NCBI GenBank assembly: GCA_031269945.1 | Contig: JAISYK010000012.1 | Coordinates: 65,785 to 115,089, forward strand | From: Candidatus Endomicrobiellum calonymphae | Lineage (GTDB): Bacteria; Elusimicrobiota; Endomicrobiia; Endomicrobiales; Endomicrobiaceae | Direction of reading: 5' to 3' | Length of the DNA stretch: 49,305 bases | Program-made: the position numbers and the translations under genes | Notes under the pieces: model-generated | What the model was told of the DNA's origin: nothing | The model's input: only the letters and a program-made list of their open reading frames with translations | Databases searched by the model: none | Shown here: positions 18,215-27,495 of the stretch, one piece after another | How the letters are laid out: every line of letters begins with the position of its first letter | Numbering within the stretch: position 1 is the stretch's first letter

Positions 18215-19687
18215 ATGATAAAAAAAGAGCAAAAGCATCAAGCAACTCCCATGGATTATATAATTCAAAATAGAAAGCAAAAAGTGAAAGATTTTATAAA
18301 TTCTGGAATAAGTCCTTATCCTGCAAGGTATGTGTTAGATAAAAATAATTCTGATATACAAAAAGATTTTGTTTTTCTTGAAAGAGGACAGATGTCTGAT
18401 GTAAAAGTTAAAGTTGTTGGTAGAATTATGACATATAGGAATATGGGCAAAGTAGCTTTTTTTGATATAAGGGATGGGTATGCAAAAATTCAGGTATATG
18501 TCCGACAAGACAGAATAGGGATGTATCAATATGGGCTTTTCAAAAATATGATTGATGTGTCCGATATTGTAGCAGTGGAGGGGACGCCTTTCAAAACTAG
18601 AACAAATGAGTTTAGCATAATGGCCGAGAAGTGGACTATGCTTACAAAAGCACTTAGGCCTTTACCTGAGAAGTGGCATGGGCTTAAAGATGTTGAAACA
18701 AGATATAGACAAAGATATTTAGATTTAATTATGAACAATGAGGTAAAGGACATTTTTGTAAAAAGAAGTTTGATTATATCTTCTATAAGGCATAAACTTG
18801 AAGAGCTTGGCTTTATAGAAGTAGAAACTCCCATTTTACAATCTCTTGCTGGTGGGGCAAATGCAAAGCCGTTTACGACACATCATAATACTTTAAATAT
18901 GAGTTTATTTTTAAGGGTTGCACCAGAGCTTTTTTTAAAACGTCTCGTAATTGGAGGTATGGATAAAGTTTTTGAAATAGGTAAAAATTTTAGAAATGAA
19001 GGGATAGATAAAAATCATAATCCTGAATTTACTATGATTGAACTTTACAAAGCATATTCTGACTACAATGATATGATGGATGTTGCTGAAACTTTAATTA
19101 AAACAGCTGCTGAAAAAATAGGCTCCACTGTTAATTTAGAATTTAGAAGAGCAAAAATGTTTGAGCTAATAAAGGAATATGCAGGACTTGATTTATTGCC
19201 ACATATTGAAGATGCAAAAATGTTTGAGCTAGTAAAGCATTTAAATCTTGATTTACCTAAAGATGCAAGCAATAAAAAAATTTTAGATCAGATTTTTGAA
19301 GAGAAAGTTCTTCCAAATTTGAAAAATCCTACTTTTGTCATAGATTATCCGGCAATTTATTCACCTCTTTCAAAAGTTAAATTTAATCAACCTGAAATAG
19401 CGGAAAGATTTGAACTTTATATGAATGGAATGGAGGTTGGGAATGCTTATTCAGAACTTAATGACCCTGAACTACAAAAAAAAAAATTCGTTCAACAAAT
19501 GGAAATGAAAAACAAAGAATGCGATGAAGATGTCATGCCTTACGATGAAGATTTTATTTTTGCACTTGAGCAAGGTCTTCCTCCAACTGGTGGTTTGGGT
19601 ATAGGTATAGATAGGCTTGTTATGATTTTGACAATGGTTAAGTCGATTAGAGAGGTAATAACGTTCCCTACAATGAGGTATTGGTGA
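18215..19687 (+). CDS. lysS: Lysyl-tRNA synthetase, class II
   Basis: LysRS charges tRNA-Lys. From ATG 18215 it has 490 residues (E. coli 505), with an N-terminal OB-fold anticodon-binding domain and a class II core. Visible motifs are motif 1 around FIEVETPILQ, motif 2 FEIGKNFRNEGIDKNHNPEF and motif 3 GLGIGIDRLVM. I chose 18215, not the first in-frame ATG at 18170, because GGAGG (18197-18201) lies between them; the spacing is long, so the ATG at 18251 remains possible. An internal repeat of about 24 bases occurs at 19151 and 19214. The C-terminus is complete. Confidence 0.95.
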   Translation: MIKKEQKHQATPMDYIIQNRKQKVKDFINSGISPYPARYVLDKNNSDIQKDFVFLERGQMSDVKVKVVGRIMTYRNMGKVAFFDIRDGYAKIQVYVRQDRIGMYQYGLFKNMIDVSDIVAVEGTPFKTRTNEFSIMAEKWTMLTKALRPLPEKWHGLKDVETRYRQRYLDLIMNNEVKDIFVKRSLIISSIRHKLEELGFIEVETPILQSLAGGANAKPFTTHHNTLNMSLFLRVAPELFLKRLVIGGMDKVFEIGKNFRNEGIDKNHNPEFTMIELYKAYSDYNDMMDVAETLIKTAAEKIGSTVNLEFRRAKMFELIKEYAGLDLLPHIEDAKMFELVKHLNLDLPKDASNKKILDQIFEEKVLPNLKNPTFVIDYPAIYSPLSKVKFNQPEIAERFELYMNGMEVGNAYSELNDPELQKKKFVQQMEMKNKECDEDVMPYDEDFIFALEQGLPPTGGLGIGIDRLVMILTMVKSIREVITFPTMRYW

Positions 19688-19698
19688 ATTTTTAATTT

Positions 19699-20928
19699 AT
19701 GAGCATGTTGTCTGTGGAATTTTTTGTTGCAGTTAGATATTTGAAGACAAGAAGAAAGAATTTTTTTTCTGTACTTACAACTTTTATTGCGTTGGGAGGT
19801 ACTGCGTTGGGAGTAGCAGTACTTATTGTGACATTGGCGATTATGAGTGGGTTCCAAAGCAATATAAGAAGGAAAATTTTAAGTATACAACCTCATATAA
19901 TGATTACAAGGATTAATGGCAAATCATTTAAAGATTACGTTAAAATAAAAAATAAAATCAATGTTAATAAGAATGTTTTAAGCGTATCTCCATTTATATT
20001 TAGGCAGGGTATTGCCATGGGTTTAAATTCTAAATCTGCAACCGGTATATTAATTAAAGCTATAAATTATGAGAGCGAAAATAGGATTTTAAACCTTTCG
20101 AATCAGGTAACTGTTTCAGATATGAATTTTAATTGGAAAAAAATAGGTAAAAATTCAATAATTCTCGGGAAAGAACTTGCTGAAAATATTTCTGTAAACG
20201 CAGGCGATAAAGTTATTCTGATGTTCCCAGATGCTTTTTTTAATATCCCTAAAATGTATGAATTTGTAGTTTCAGCTATTGTGCAATCTGGGATGTATGA
20301 TTTTGATTCCACTATGGGGTTTATTGATTTAGAGGAAGGACAAAAACTTTTTTTTATGCAAAATGAAATAACAGGTTTAGATGTCTATATAAGTAATTTT
20401 TACGATGCTTTAATAGTATCTCAACAGTTACGAGCGAGTTTGTCTTATCCATATATAACAAAAACATGGGCTGAGATGAATAAAAATCTTTTTTTGGCCC
20501 TTAAACTTGAGAAAATAATGATGTTTTTAGTTTTGCTACTTATAATACTTGTCGCTGCGTTTAATATAATTTCGAATCTTTTACTTTTAAGTGTTCAGAA
20601 ATCAAAAGATATAGGGATAATGTCTGCGATAGGTTTTTCAAGATTTTCAATTTCAAAGATCTTTTTTTGCGAGGGAGTTATTATCGGTTTTATCGGTATT
20701 TTTGTAGGTATTATGTCAGGCCTCGTAATAAGTTTTATATTGAAGTGGTTTAATATATTTAAATTACCAAAGGGTGTTTATTATATTGATAAATTGCCTG
20801 TAACCATAGTGCCAATGGATATAATTATGGTTGCAACAGTTGCGTTTATAATTACAATAACAGCTGGAATTTATCCAGCTTACCAAGTTTCAAAATTAGA
20901 CCCGCTTGAAGCGATAAGATATGGATGA
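19699..20928 (+). CDS. lolC: Lipoprotein-releasing ABC transporter permease LolC/LolE
   Basis: LolC/E with LolD extracts outer-membrane-bound lipoproteins from the inner membrane and hands them to LolA. The 409 residues have one N-terminal helix (about 22-50, after ARYLKTRR-like AVRYLKTRRKNF), a large periplasmic region, and three C-terminal helices, ending with the family tail DPLEAIRYG. Only one permease gene is present, so it probably forms a homodimer as in LolF-type systems. It starts 11 bases after lysS. The lolA copy at 6733 is dead, although this transporter is intact. Confidence 0.9.
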   Translation: MSMLSVEFFVAVRYLKTRRKNFFSVLTTFIALGGTALGVAVLIVTLAIMSGFQSNIRRKILSIQPHIMITRINGKSFKDYVKIKNKINVNKNVLSVSPFIFRQGIAMGLNSKSATGILIKAINYESENRILNLSNQVTVSDMNFNWKKIGKNSIILGKELAENISVNAGDKVILMFPDAFFNIPKMYEFVVSAIVQSGMYDFDSTMGFIDLEEGQKLFFMQNEITGLDVYISNFYDALIVSQQLRASLSYPYITKTWAEMNKNLFLALKLEKIMMFLVLLLIILVAAFNIISNLLLLSVQKSKDIGIMSAIGFSRFSISKIFFCEGVIIGFIGIFVGIMSGLVISFILKWFNIFKLPKGVYYIDKLPVTIVPMDIIMVATVAFIITITAGIYPAYQVSKLDPLEAIRYG

Positions 20929-20974
20929 ATTAAATAGTAAAATTTTATAAATTTAAATAAAATTCTGCTTATAA

Positions 20975-21649
20975 ATGAACATAAAATCAGAAAACTTGAA
21001 TAAGATTTATGTAAAAAAAGGATTGCCTGATATGTTGATACTAAACGATATTAACATTGAAATAGTGTCAGGGCAGAAGGTAGCTTTGACGGGGCCATCT
21101 GGAGCTGGTAAGAGCACTTTAATACATATTTTAGGACTTATGGATAGGCCCACATCTGGGAGAGTTTATATAGATGGAATCGATTGCTTTAATAACGACG
21201 ATATGTATTTATGTGCTGTAAGAAAGAATAACATAGGTTTTATTTTTCAATTTCATTATCTCATGTTAGATTTTAGTGTTTTAGAGAATGTTTTACTTCC
21301 AGTGTGGAGTAAAAGGCTTGAAAAACTTAAATATGCTAGAAGTATTTTAAAAAAACTTGAAATTTTGGATAGGCAAAACCATTTCCCTAATGAATTGTCT
21401 GGTGGGGAACAACAGAGAGTGGCTTTGGCAAGAGCTGTAATAAATAATCCGCATATAATTTTTGCTGACGAACCTACTGGGAATTTAGATAGAGTGGCAG
21501 GACTTGAAATTGAGAAGTTATTGTTTGAAATTTCTTCAGAATTGGGTTCAACACTTATGCTTGTTACTCATAACGAAGAGCTTGCTTCTAGGGCTGATAA
21601 AATAATAAAAATAGTGAATGGGAAGATATATACAGATACAGATGATTGA
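20975..21649 (+). CDS. lolD: Lipoprotein-releasing ABC transporter ATPase LolD
   Basis: This is the ATP-binding subunit that powers LolC/E. The 224 residues contain Walker A GPSGAGKST (40-48), the Q-loop FQFHYLML, signature LSGGEQQR (141-148), Walker B IIFADEPTGNLD with catalytic E166, and the switch histidine in LVTHNEE. It follows lolC by 46 bases with weak ribosome-binding signals, and the two probably share a transcript with lysS. Confidence 0.93.
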   Translation: MNIKSENLNKIYVKKGLPDMLILNDINIEIVSGQKVALTGPSGAGKSTLIHILGLMDRPTSGRVYIDGIDCFNNDDMYLCAVRKNNIGFIFQFHYLMLDFSVLENVLLPVWSKRLEKLKYARSILKKLEILDRQNHFPNELSGGEQQRVALARAVINNPHIIFADEPTGNLDRVAGLEIEKLLFEISSELGSTLMLVTHNEELASRADKIIKIVNGKIYTDTDD

Positions 21650-21675
21650 AATTTATCAATTAGAAGGGAAATGGG

Positions 21676-22551
21676 ATGAAAATTTATCTTGATGGGGAAC
21701 TTGTTGAAAAAGAGGATGCAAAAATTTCTGTTTTTGATCATGGATTGCTTTATGGAGATGGTGTTTTTGAAGGTGTAAGAGCGTATAATGGTAGGATTTT
21801 TAGATTAAAAGAACATTTAGACAGACTTTGGGCTTCTGCAAAAACTATTAATCTTAAGATTCCTATTCAACAAAAAGATATGGAGAAAGCAGTAATAAAA
21901 ACTCTTTTGGCAAACGAACTTTTTGATGCATATATAAGGCTTGTGGTCACGAGGGGTTGCGGGGATTTGGGTCTTGATCCTAGAAAGTGTACTAAACCAC
22001 CGTCATTGATAATTATTACCGATACTATTTCTCTGTATTCAGAAGAGTTCTATGAAAAAGGAATGGAAGTTATAATAGTTTCCACAAGAAGAATGTCACA
22101 AGATTCTTTAAGTCCCAATATCAAATCGCTTAATTATTTAAATAATATACTCGCAAAGATTGAAGCGACAAGAGGTGGCGTAATGGAAGCTGTAATGTTA
22201 AATTCTGAGGGATATGTAGCTGAGTGTTCTGGTGATAATATTTTTATAGTTAAAAATGGAATTCTTTATACGCCTCCAGGGTCAGAAGGAGCTTTACTAG
22301 GAATAACAAGAGATGCAGTTATAGAATTAGCAAAAAATAAGTTGAAAATTCTAGTTAGAGAAGAACGTATAAGCACATATAACGTTTATACTGCTGATGA
22401 ATGTTTTTTAACTGGGACTGCAGCTGAAATGGTACCTGTAACATCTGTAGATTCAAGAGAAATTTTTGATGGTAAACCTGGGAAAGTGACAATAAATCTC
22501 ATGAGAGAATTTAAAAATCTTACAAGATCAACTGGGATACCAATTAAATAG
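21676..22551 (+). CDS. ilvE: Branched-chain amino acid aminotransferase
   Basis: This is a fold-type IV PLP aminotransferase that performs the last step of valine, leucine and isoleucine synthesis. The 291 residues contain the N-terminal pattern VFDHGLLYGDGVFEGVRAY, the PLP lysine K150 in IKSLNYLNNIL and the cofactor-binding AECSGDNIF. These favour IlvE over 4-amino-4-deoxychorismate lyase; D-amino-acid aminotransferase is a less likely alternative. AGAAGGG precedes the ATG. It lies 26 bases after lolD, but the function is unrelated. Confidence 0.88.
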   Translation: MKIYLDGELVEKEDAKISVFDHGLLYGDGVFEGVRAYNGRIFRLKEHLDRLWASAKTINLKIPIQQKDMEKAVIKTLLANELFDAYIRLVVTRGCGDLGLDPRKCTKPPSLIIITDTISLYSEEFYEKGMEVIIVSTRRMSQDSLSPNIKSLNYLNNILAKIEATRGGVMEAVMLNSEGYVAECSGDNIFIVKNGILYTPPGSEGALLGITRDAVIELAKNKLKILVREERISTYNVYTADECFLTGTAAEMVPVTSVDSREIFDGKPGKVTINLMREFKNLTRSTGIPIK

Positions 22552-22566
22552 TGAATTTCCAATTAC

Positions 22567-22600
22567 TTTTTATAAATTGACAATACATTTTTATAAATTG
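22567..22600. repeat. Direct repeat spaced by 21 bases upstream of tamB
   Basis: TTTTTATAAATTG occurs at 22567-22579 and again at 22588-22600, a spacing of exactly two helical turns. TTGACA (22577-22582) overlaps the end of the first copy, but no good -10 box follows at 16-18 bases. The pair is about 170 bases before the tamB start and could be an operator or chance in AT-rich DNA. Confidence 0.35.
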
Positions 22601-22767
22601 TTGCTAAGTATTAGGCTGCTTAAATGTATTTTGTTTAGCTGTCATACGTGTTATTTTTAGTGTCTTATGATAAGTTGATTTTTTTTAATAGTAACGAGAA
22701 TGTTGTGTGCAATAATGCAAATTTTAAATTAATTATATAAAGAGATAATGGTGAATATATAGAAAGT

Positions 22768-25700
22768 ATGCGAGAATATTTGAAACATATGGCGTATACG
22801 CTTATTATTTCTTTAGTTGGATTGCTTTTTCTGTGCTTTGCAAAAATATTTATATTGCCTCCTTTTATACAAGGGTATGTTCGTGCTCAAACTGGATGTA
22901 ATTGTGCTTTTGATAATTTCTGTATTTCACCATTTAATTTAATAATTGAAAACGTGACGATAGATGATGATGTAGTTTCGATGCAGAAAGTGAGGTTTGA
23001 ACTAGATCCTGTCAAGTATTTAGCTCATATTGTTTGTCCGGTAATTTTCGTAAATCATGTAGACATATCAAAACTGAAAATTTCTGTGAATAAAAATCAC
23101 AAAAATAGGAATTTTTTTTATTATTTAAAAGATGGTACTATAAAATTTCCAAAATCCGAGATTTCAATGTTTGTAGATGAAATTTTAATAAAAAGGGATA
23201 TTAATTTTTTAAAAATTTTAAATACAAATATATTGGTTAAACCGGACCACATTAGTTTAGATTTTATTGCATTTATTTTCGATATTCCAATTAACTTTAG
23301 TTCACATATCAGACAAGTAACAAGTGGCGTTTTGAATATTTCATCAATTATTACTCTGAAAGACAAAGTAAATATGATTGTAAATTTAGACGGAAAGATT
23401 AATTTATCATCTTTAAGCGTGAATCAAAGCATTGTAATTGAAAAATTTGAGTTTTGTTCTAAATTGAAGAATAGAACTAGAGTTCCTTCCGAGGTTGATG
23501 TTTCAAAAATTAATAAAAATATATGTAGGAATAATTTAAGCTTTGGAGAATTAAATATTAAGGAAGTTTTTAATTCAAATATAATGAAAATAAATCTTGG
23601 TGTTTTAAGCTTCAATTTAGATGATTTTAGTTTATTAGGAACAAATGATAATAGTAAAGTTTGTAATTTGAAATATGTGTATGCTCCTGAAAAAAAAATA
23701 GAGATAACTTATTGTAAAAACGGAAATTATAAGTTGAAACTTATATTTAAAAACAGAGTCGTAGGAATGATCATAGGTAATATAAAAACAGGTAAAATTG
23801 TAGCGAATTTAATGAATATTAATATTGAGGATATTCCTATAATTCCTTTTTTGTTTAGAGATATAAAAGGGATTATTAGTATTTTTGGACTAATAAATAT
23901 AACTTCTGGACGCATTGATTTTAAATTTGAAAAACTTAGTTTGTCAAATGTAAATTTAAGAAATATATATGGGAACGTAACTCGAAATAATAACGTGTTC
24001 TTCTTTGATTTTTTCAAGGATGATAATTCTAGCATTCTAAAGGCTGTTGTCGATAATAATAAAATGGCAATGGCAAATTTTAATTTCAATGATATAAACA
24101 TCTCTGAGATATTTTGTGTTTATAGACGTCTAGCACATAAAGTTAATGGCAAGATAAGTGGAAATATTAATTATAAAAAAAATACTCTTACTAAGTTTAA
24201 TATCAAAGCTTTTGACATGACATTATATGGTAATAAGCTTAAAGAAATTGAAGTTAGCGGCGATATGGATTTTAGCAAGATAAATATAAATCGTTTTATA
24301 TTAAGAGACGCTTCCGGTAAATTATCAATTGATGCAACTGGAATGGTTTTATTTAGAAAAGCATTAAATATCTCATCTGTTTATGTCAATATGAAAAATA
24401 TATACATAGGCGGCGTGACAACAACTGGATGTTTAAGATTTCAAAATAGTTTAAATAGCAACAAAAAAATCAAAGGTATTATTAGAGGCAATAATATAAA
24501 GATATTGGGGGTGCCATTTAGAAGTATTGTAGCAAATGCGGCGATTTCATCTGGTAAGTTTGAAATTTTTAATTTAAGATCTGATAATGGGTTAAAAGGT
24601 GATCTTTGGATAAATTTTAAAAAAAATAAACTTTCAGGAAATATTTACTTTAAGAATACGAATATTCAAGGTGTTTATCCTGGCATATATGGTTTATTAA
24701 GTTCTGTTGTAAAGTTTTCTGGGAAATTAAACAATCCATGTGTCAACATTAGAACTTCTTTAATAAAAGGTAAATATTTATCTAATCACTTTTTTTTGTC
24801 ATCGAAATTGGCATATAAGAATGGTATTGTTACGTTTTATGCTATGTTGTTTTCAAATAAAACGAAAATTACGATAAAAAGGAATTATCTGAGAAATGAT
24901 ACTTTTTCATTAACTGTTAATAATTTAACTGAAAAAATAATAAATATGTTTTCAGATTTTAAAGTTCCAATAAATGGATATTTTTCAGGAGATGGAATTT
25001 TTACAGTGGTGAATGGGAGATACAACTGTAAAATGGCTTTAAAAGCTAAAGATGTTTATATTGAAGGGTTGAGATTAAATGACATTAAATTTGATATTGA
25101 AATAGGTTGCGATGCTGTAAGGGTAAGCAATGTTTCTGCTAAAATTCTTGATAGTGAAATAAAAGTTGATAAAGGATTTTTTAATATTGAAAGTGGGAGA
25201 TATGGATTTAATTTATCTTTACTTAATATACATGTTGGTCCTATTGATTTATTTGGAAATCTAAAATTGTTTGGCAAAATAAAAAGAGATAATAAAGGTT
25301 CCGTATACCATAGTGGTATGGTTGATTTAAGTAGCCTATGGATAAACGGTTGTCACTTATTTTGTTCTCATTTTGGTTATACTATTAATGGCAAAGTTTT
25401 AGAATTCTCTAATAAAGCGGATAATTCTGATTTATACAATTGTTCAGGTCTTGTTATTTTGAATGAATCTATGCCTGTTAAAAAATTTAATATTTTAAAA
25501 GGTAAAACTTCCTTTGATTTGAATGTAAATAGCCTAGGAGATTATATTGATTTAAAAGCGAAATGTTCAAAAATAGATTGGAATTTTATAACTAATATTT
25601 TAAATTTACCAATCTCTATAGAAGGAAGTGCAGATGTAAATATAAGTTTATTGGGTAACATTAGTAATCCTAAAGGAGATATAACAATAGCGTCAACTGA

Positions 25701-27267
25701 AGGTGCTATAATGAAAGTTCCGTATGATAATTTTAATGCTGAGATAAGTTTTTTGAATAATATTGTCATTTTGAAAAAAGTTGTTATAGGCAAACTAAAT
25801 GAAGTGAGTGTATATGTTAGAGGTAGTTTGCCATTTTGGTTTAATAAAACCTTAATTAACAAAGCTAAAAAAAAATCTATAGATATTTTTTATGACATAG
25901 AGGATAATAAGTTAAGTATTTTGAAGTATTTGTCCAAAGGATTTATTAAATCTAATTCTGGAAAAATGCTTTTAAAAGGATCTCTTACTGGAACTTACAA
26001 AAAGTTAAATAATAATGCCAAGCTTTCAATAGTTAGAGGCTCTTTTGAATTAAAAAACTATATTAATAAAGTAAGGGATATGTGCGTTGAAATGTCAATT
26101 GATGAGAATTTAATTAAAATTAATAAGTTTAATTTTAGGGCTGGGCAAGGAATATTATATATTGATGGACAAATTGGAGTTAATAATTTTAGTATCAAGG
26201 ATTTTGATATAAGATTTTTTACTGATAATAAGGGGATCCATTTAAGTGTTACGCAGTTGCCTATAAATAGTAGTAAAATAAGTTCCAAATATCTATTGCA
26301 GGATTATTCTGTTGGAGATCCGTGTTTTGATATTAAAATGCAAGGTACCACTGAAAAATCTAAAATTTGTGGCTATGTTTTGCTTAAAAATACACGTTTT
26401 ACTTTTCCTGGGAATATTAGTTGTAAGAATAAAAACTTTATTTTCTTGAAGAATACAGAATTTGATTTAGAGTTAAAGGCTTCCGAGAATACAAAGTTTG
26501 AAAATTCTTTTATTTCTGCATTGATAAGAGGATCTGTATTCGTAAAGGGGTTTTATAAAAATATAAAAGTAAAAGGAATAATTGAGAGTTCAAATGGTAT
26601 AGTAGATTATTTAGGTTATGGATTTAGTATATTGAATGCTAAAATGGAAATAATTGACGGTGGTCAGATTTATGTTACTGCTGATTGTAAAACAACTGGA
26701 AATTCAAAAATGGGCAATGAATCAAAAAACATGAAACTGACTATTCCAAGGTGTAATTTGTCAGACTTGAGATTTTATTTAAATTATGATGATCTGAAAA
26801 AAAAAATTGGAAAAACTATAAAAACTGAACAATATACAAAATCAAATTTGTTAGACTTTAAACCATTTTTAGATTTTAGAGTTAAGCGACAGGCTTTGCG
26901 TATAATCGACCAAAATGTTGTAACACCCTTTGCAAGAACTGTTTTACGTAAAGCAGGACTTGTTGATAATTTAAAAGTTTCTTATGCTCAAGTTGACAGT
27001 ATTACTTCCATCATGGATGATTTTATCTTTGCAAAGTTATTTTTTGGTGCAAAATATTCGATGGAAAAGAATATTACGGATAGAATTCTTATTGGATATT
27101 CAATCATTTTTGACGAATTTGGGAAGAAACTTGATTTGCATCATGATATAGAGATAAAATATAAAATTGTCGGTAACTTATTCGTTAGTTACAGGCTTGA
27201 TATCGGTAAATGGTCCAATCCACAATCTGACGTGAGATTAGCGCTTCAATGTAAAATGTGTTTTTAG
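22768..27267 (+). CDS. tamB: TamB-like translocation and assembly module protein
   Basis: This is a 1499-residue protein of the AsmA/TamB (DUF490) bridge family. These proteins span the periplasm and are implicated in outer-membrane protein assembly and phospholipid transport. It has one N-terminal anchor helix (about 10-30) and no other clear membrane helix. The middle is a very long, repetitive beta-strand region rich in asparagine, lysine and isoleucine (about 60-1300). The C-terminal TamB domain (about 1300-1499) includes the segments VTPFARTVLRKAGLVDNLKV and DRILIGYSIIFDEFGKKLDL. No break was seen over 4.5 kb. The ribosome-binding site is weak (AGAAAG). No BamA/TamA partner is in the window. 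Confidence 0.88.
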   Translation: MREYLKHMAYTLIISLVGLLFLCFAKIFILPPFIQGYVRAQTGCNCAFDNFCISPFNLIIENVTIDDDVVSMQKVRFELDPVKYLAHIVCPVIFVNHVDISKLKISVNKNHKNRNFFYYLKDGTIKFPKSEISMFVDEILIKRDINFLKILNTNILVKPDHISLDFIAFIFDIPINFSSHIRQVTSGVLNISSIITLKDKVNMIVNLDGKINLSSLSVNQSIVIEKFEFCSKLKNRTRVPSEVDVSKINKNICRNNLSFGELNIKEVFNSNIMKINLGVLSFNLDDFSLLGTNDNSKVCNLKYVYAPEKKIEITYCKNGNYKLKLIFKNRVVGMIIGNIKTGKIVANLMNINIEDIPIIPFLFRDIKGIISIFGLINITSGRIDFKFEKLSLSNVNLRNIYGNVTRNNNVFFFDFFKDDNSSILKAVVDNNKMAMANFNFNDINISEIFCVYRRLAHKVNGKISGNINYKKNTLTKFNIKAFDMTLYGNKLKEIEVSGDMDFSKININRFILRDASGKLSIDATGMVLFRKALNISSVYVNMKNIYIGGVTTTGCLRFQNSLNSNKKIKGIIRGNNIKILGVPFRSIVANAAISSGKFEIFNLRSDNGLKGDLWINFKKNKLSGNIYFKNTNIQGVYPGIYGLLSSVVKFSGKLNNPCVNIRTSLIKGKYLSNHFFLSSKLAYKNGIVTFYAMLFSNKTKITIKRNYLRNDTFSLTVNNLTEKIINMFSDFKVPINGYFSGDGIFTVVNGRYNCKMALKAKDVYIEGLRLNDIKFDIEIGCDAVRVSNVSAKILDSEIKVDKGFFNIESGRYGFNLSLLNIHVGPIDLFGNLKLFGKIKRDNKGSVYHSGMVDLSSLWINGCHLFCSHFGYTINGKVLEFSNKADNSDLYNCSGLVILNESMPVKKFNILKGKTSFDLNVNSLGDYIDLKAKCSKIDWNFITNILNLPISIEGSADVNISLLGNISNPKGDITIASTEGAIMKVPYDNFNAEISFLNNIVILKKVVIGKLNEVSVYVRGSLPFWFNKTLINKAKKKSIDIFYDIEDNKLSILKYLSKGFIKSNSGKMLLKGSLTGTYKKLNNNAKLSIVRGSFELKNYINKVRDMCVEMSIDENLIKINKFNFRAGQGILYIDGQIGVNNFSIKDFDIRFFTDNKGIHLSVTQLPINSSKISSKYLLQDYSVGDPCFDIKMQGTTEKSKICGYVLLKNTRFTFPGNISCKNKNFIFLKNTEFDLELKASENTKFENSFISALIRGSVFVKGFYKNIKVKGIIESSNGIVDYLGYGFSILNAKMEIIDGGQIYVTADCKTTGNSKMGNESKNMKLTIPRCNLSDLRFYLNYDDLKKKIGKTIKTEQYTKSNLLDFKPFLDFRVKRQALRIIDQNVVTPFARTVLRKAGLVDNLKVSYAQVDSITSIMDDFIFAKLFFGAKYSMEKNITDRILIGYSIIFDEFGKKLDLHHDIEIKYKIVGNLFVSYRLDIGKWSNPQSDVRLALQCKMCF

Positions 27268-27495
27268 TCAATTTATTAAAAAATCAAGATAGAGGCATAG
27301 ATGAGATGATTTTTTAAAATTTTATTGTTAAATTGTTGATCTATATCGTAGGCTTTGTTGTTTTACAGTTTTTTACGTTTGTTGGGGAATGATTGATTTA
27401 TTCGATTTAAAATTTTTGGATTGTAATTGCAAATCGTGAATGAGAATGTGTAGATATGAGGGATTGTTGAAAAAAATAGAAACCGAGGTTTAGTA

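Noticed and set aside
25542-25862. Minus-strand open frames inside tamB and other long genes
   Set aside because: They are antisense shadows of long AT-rich coding sequence with no ribosome-binding sites.
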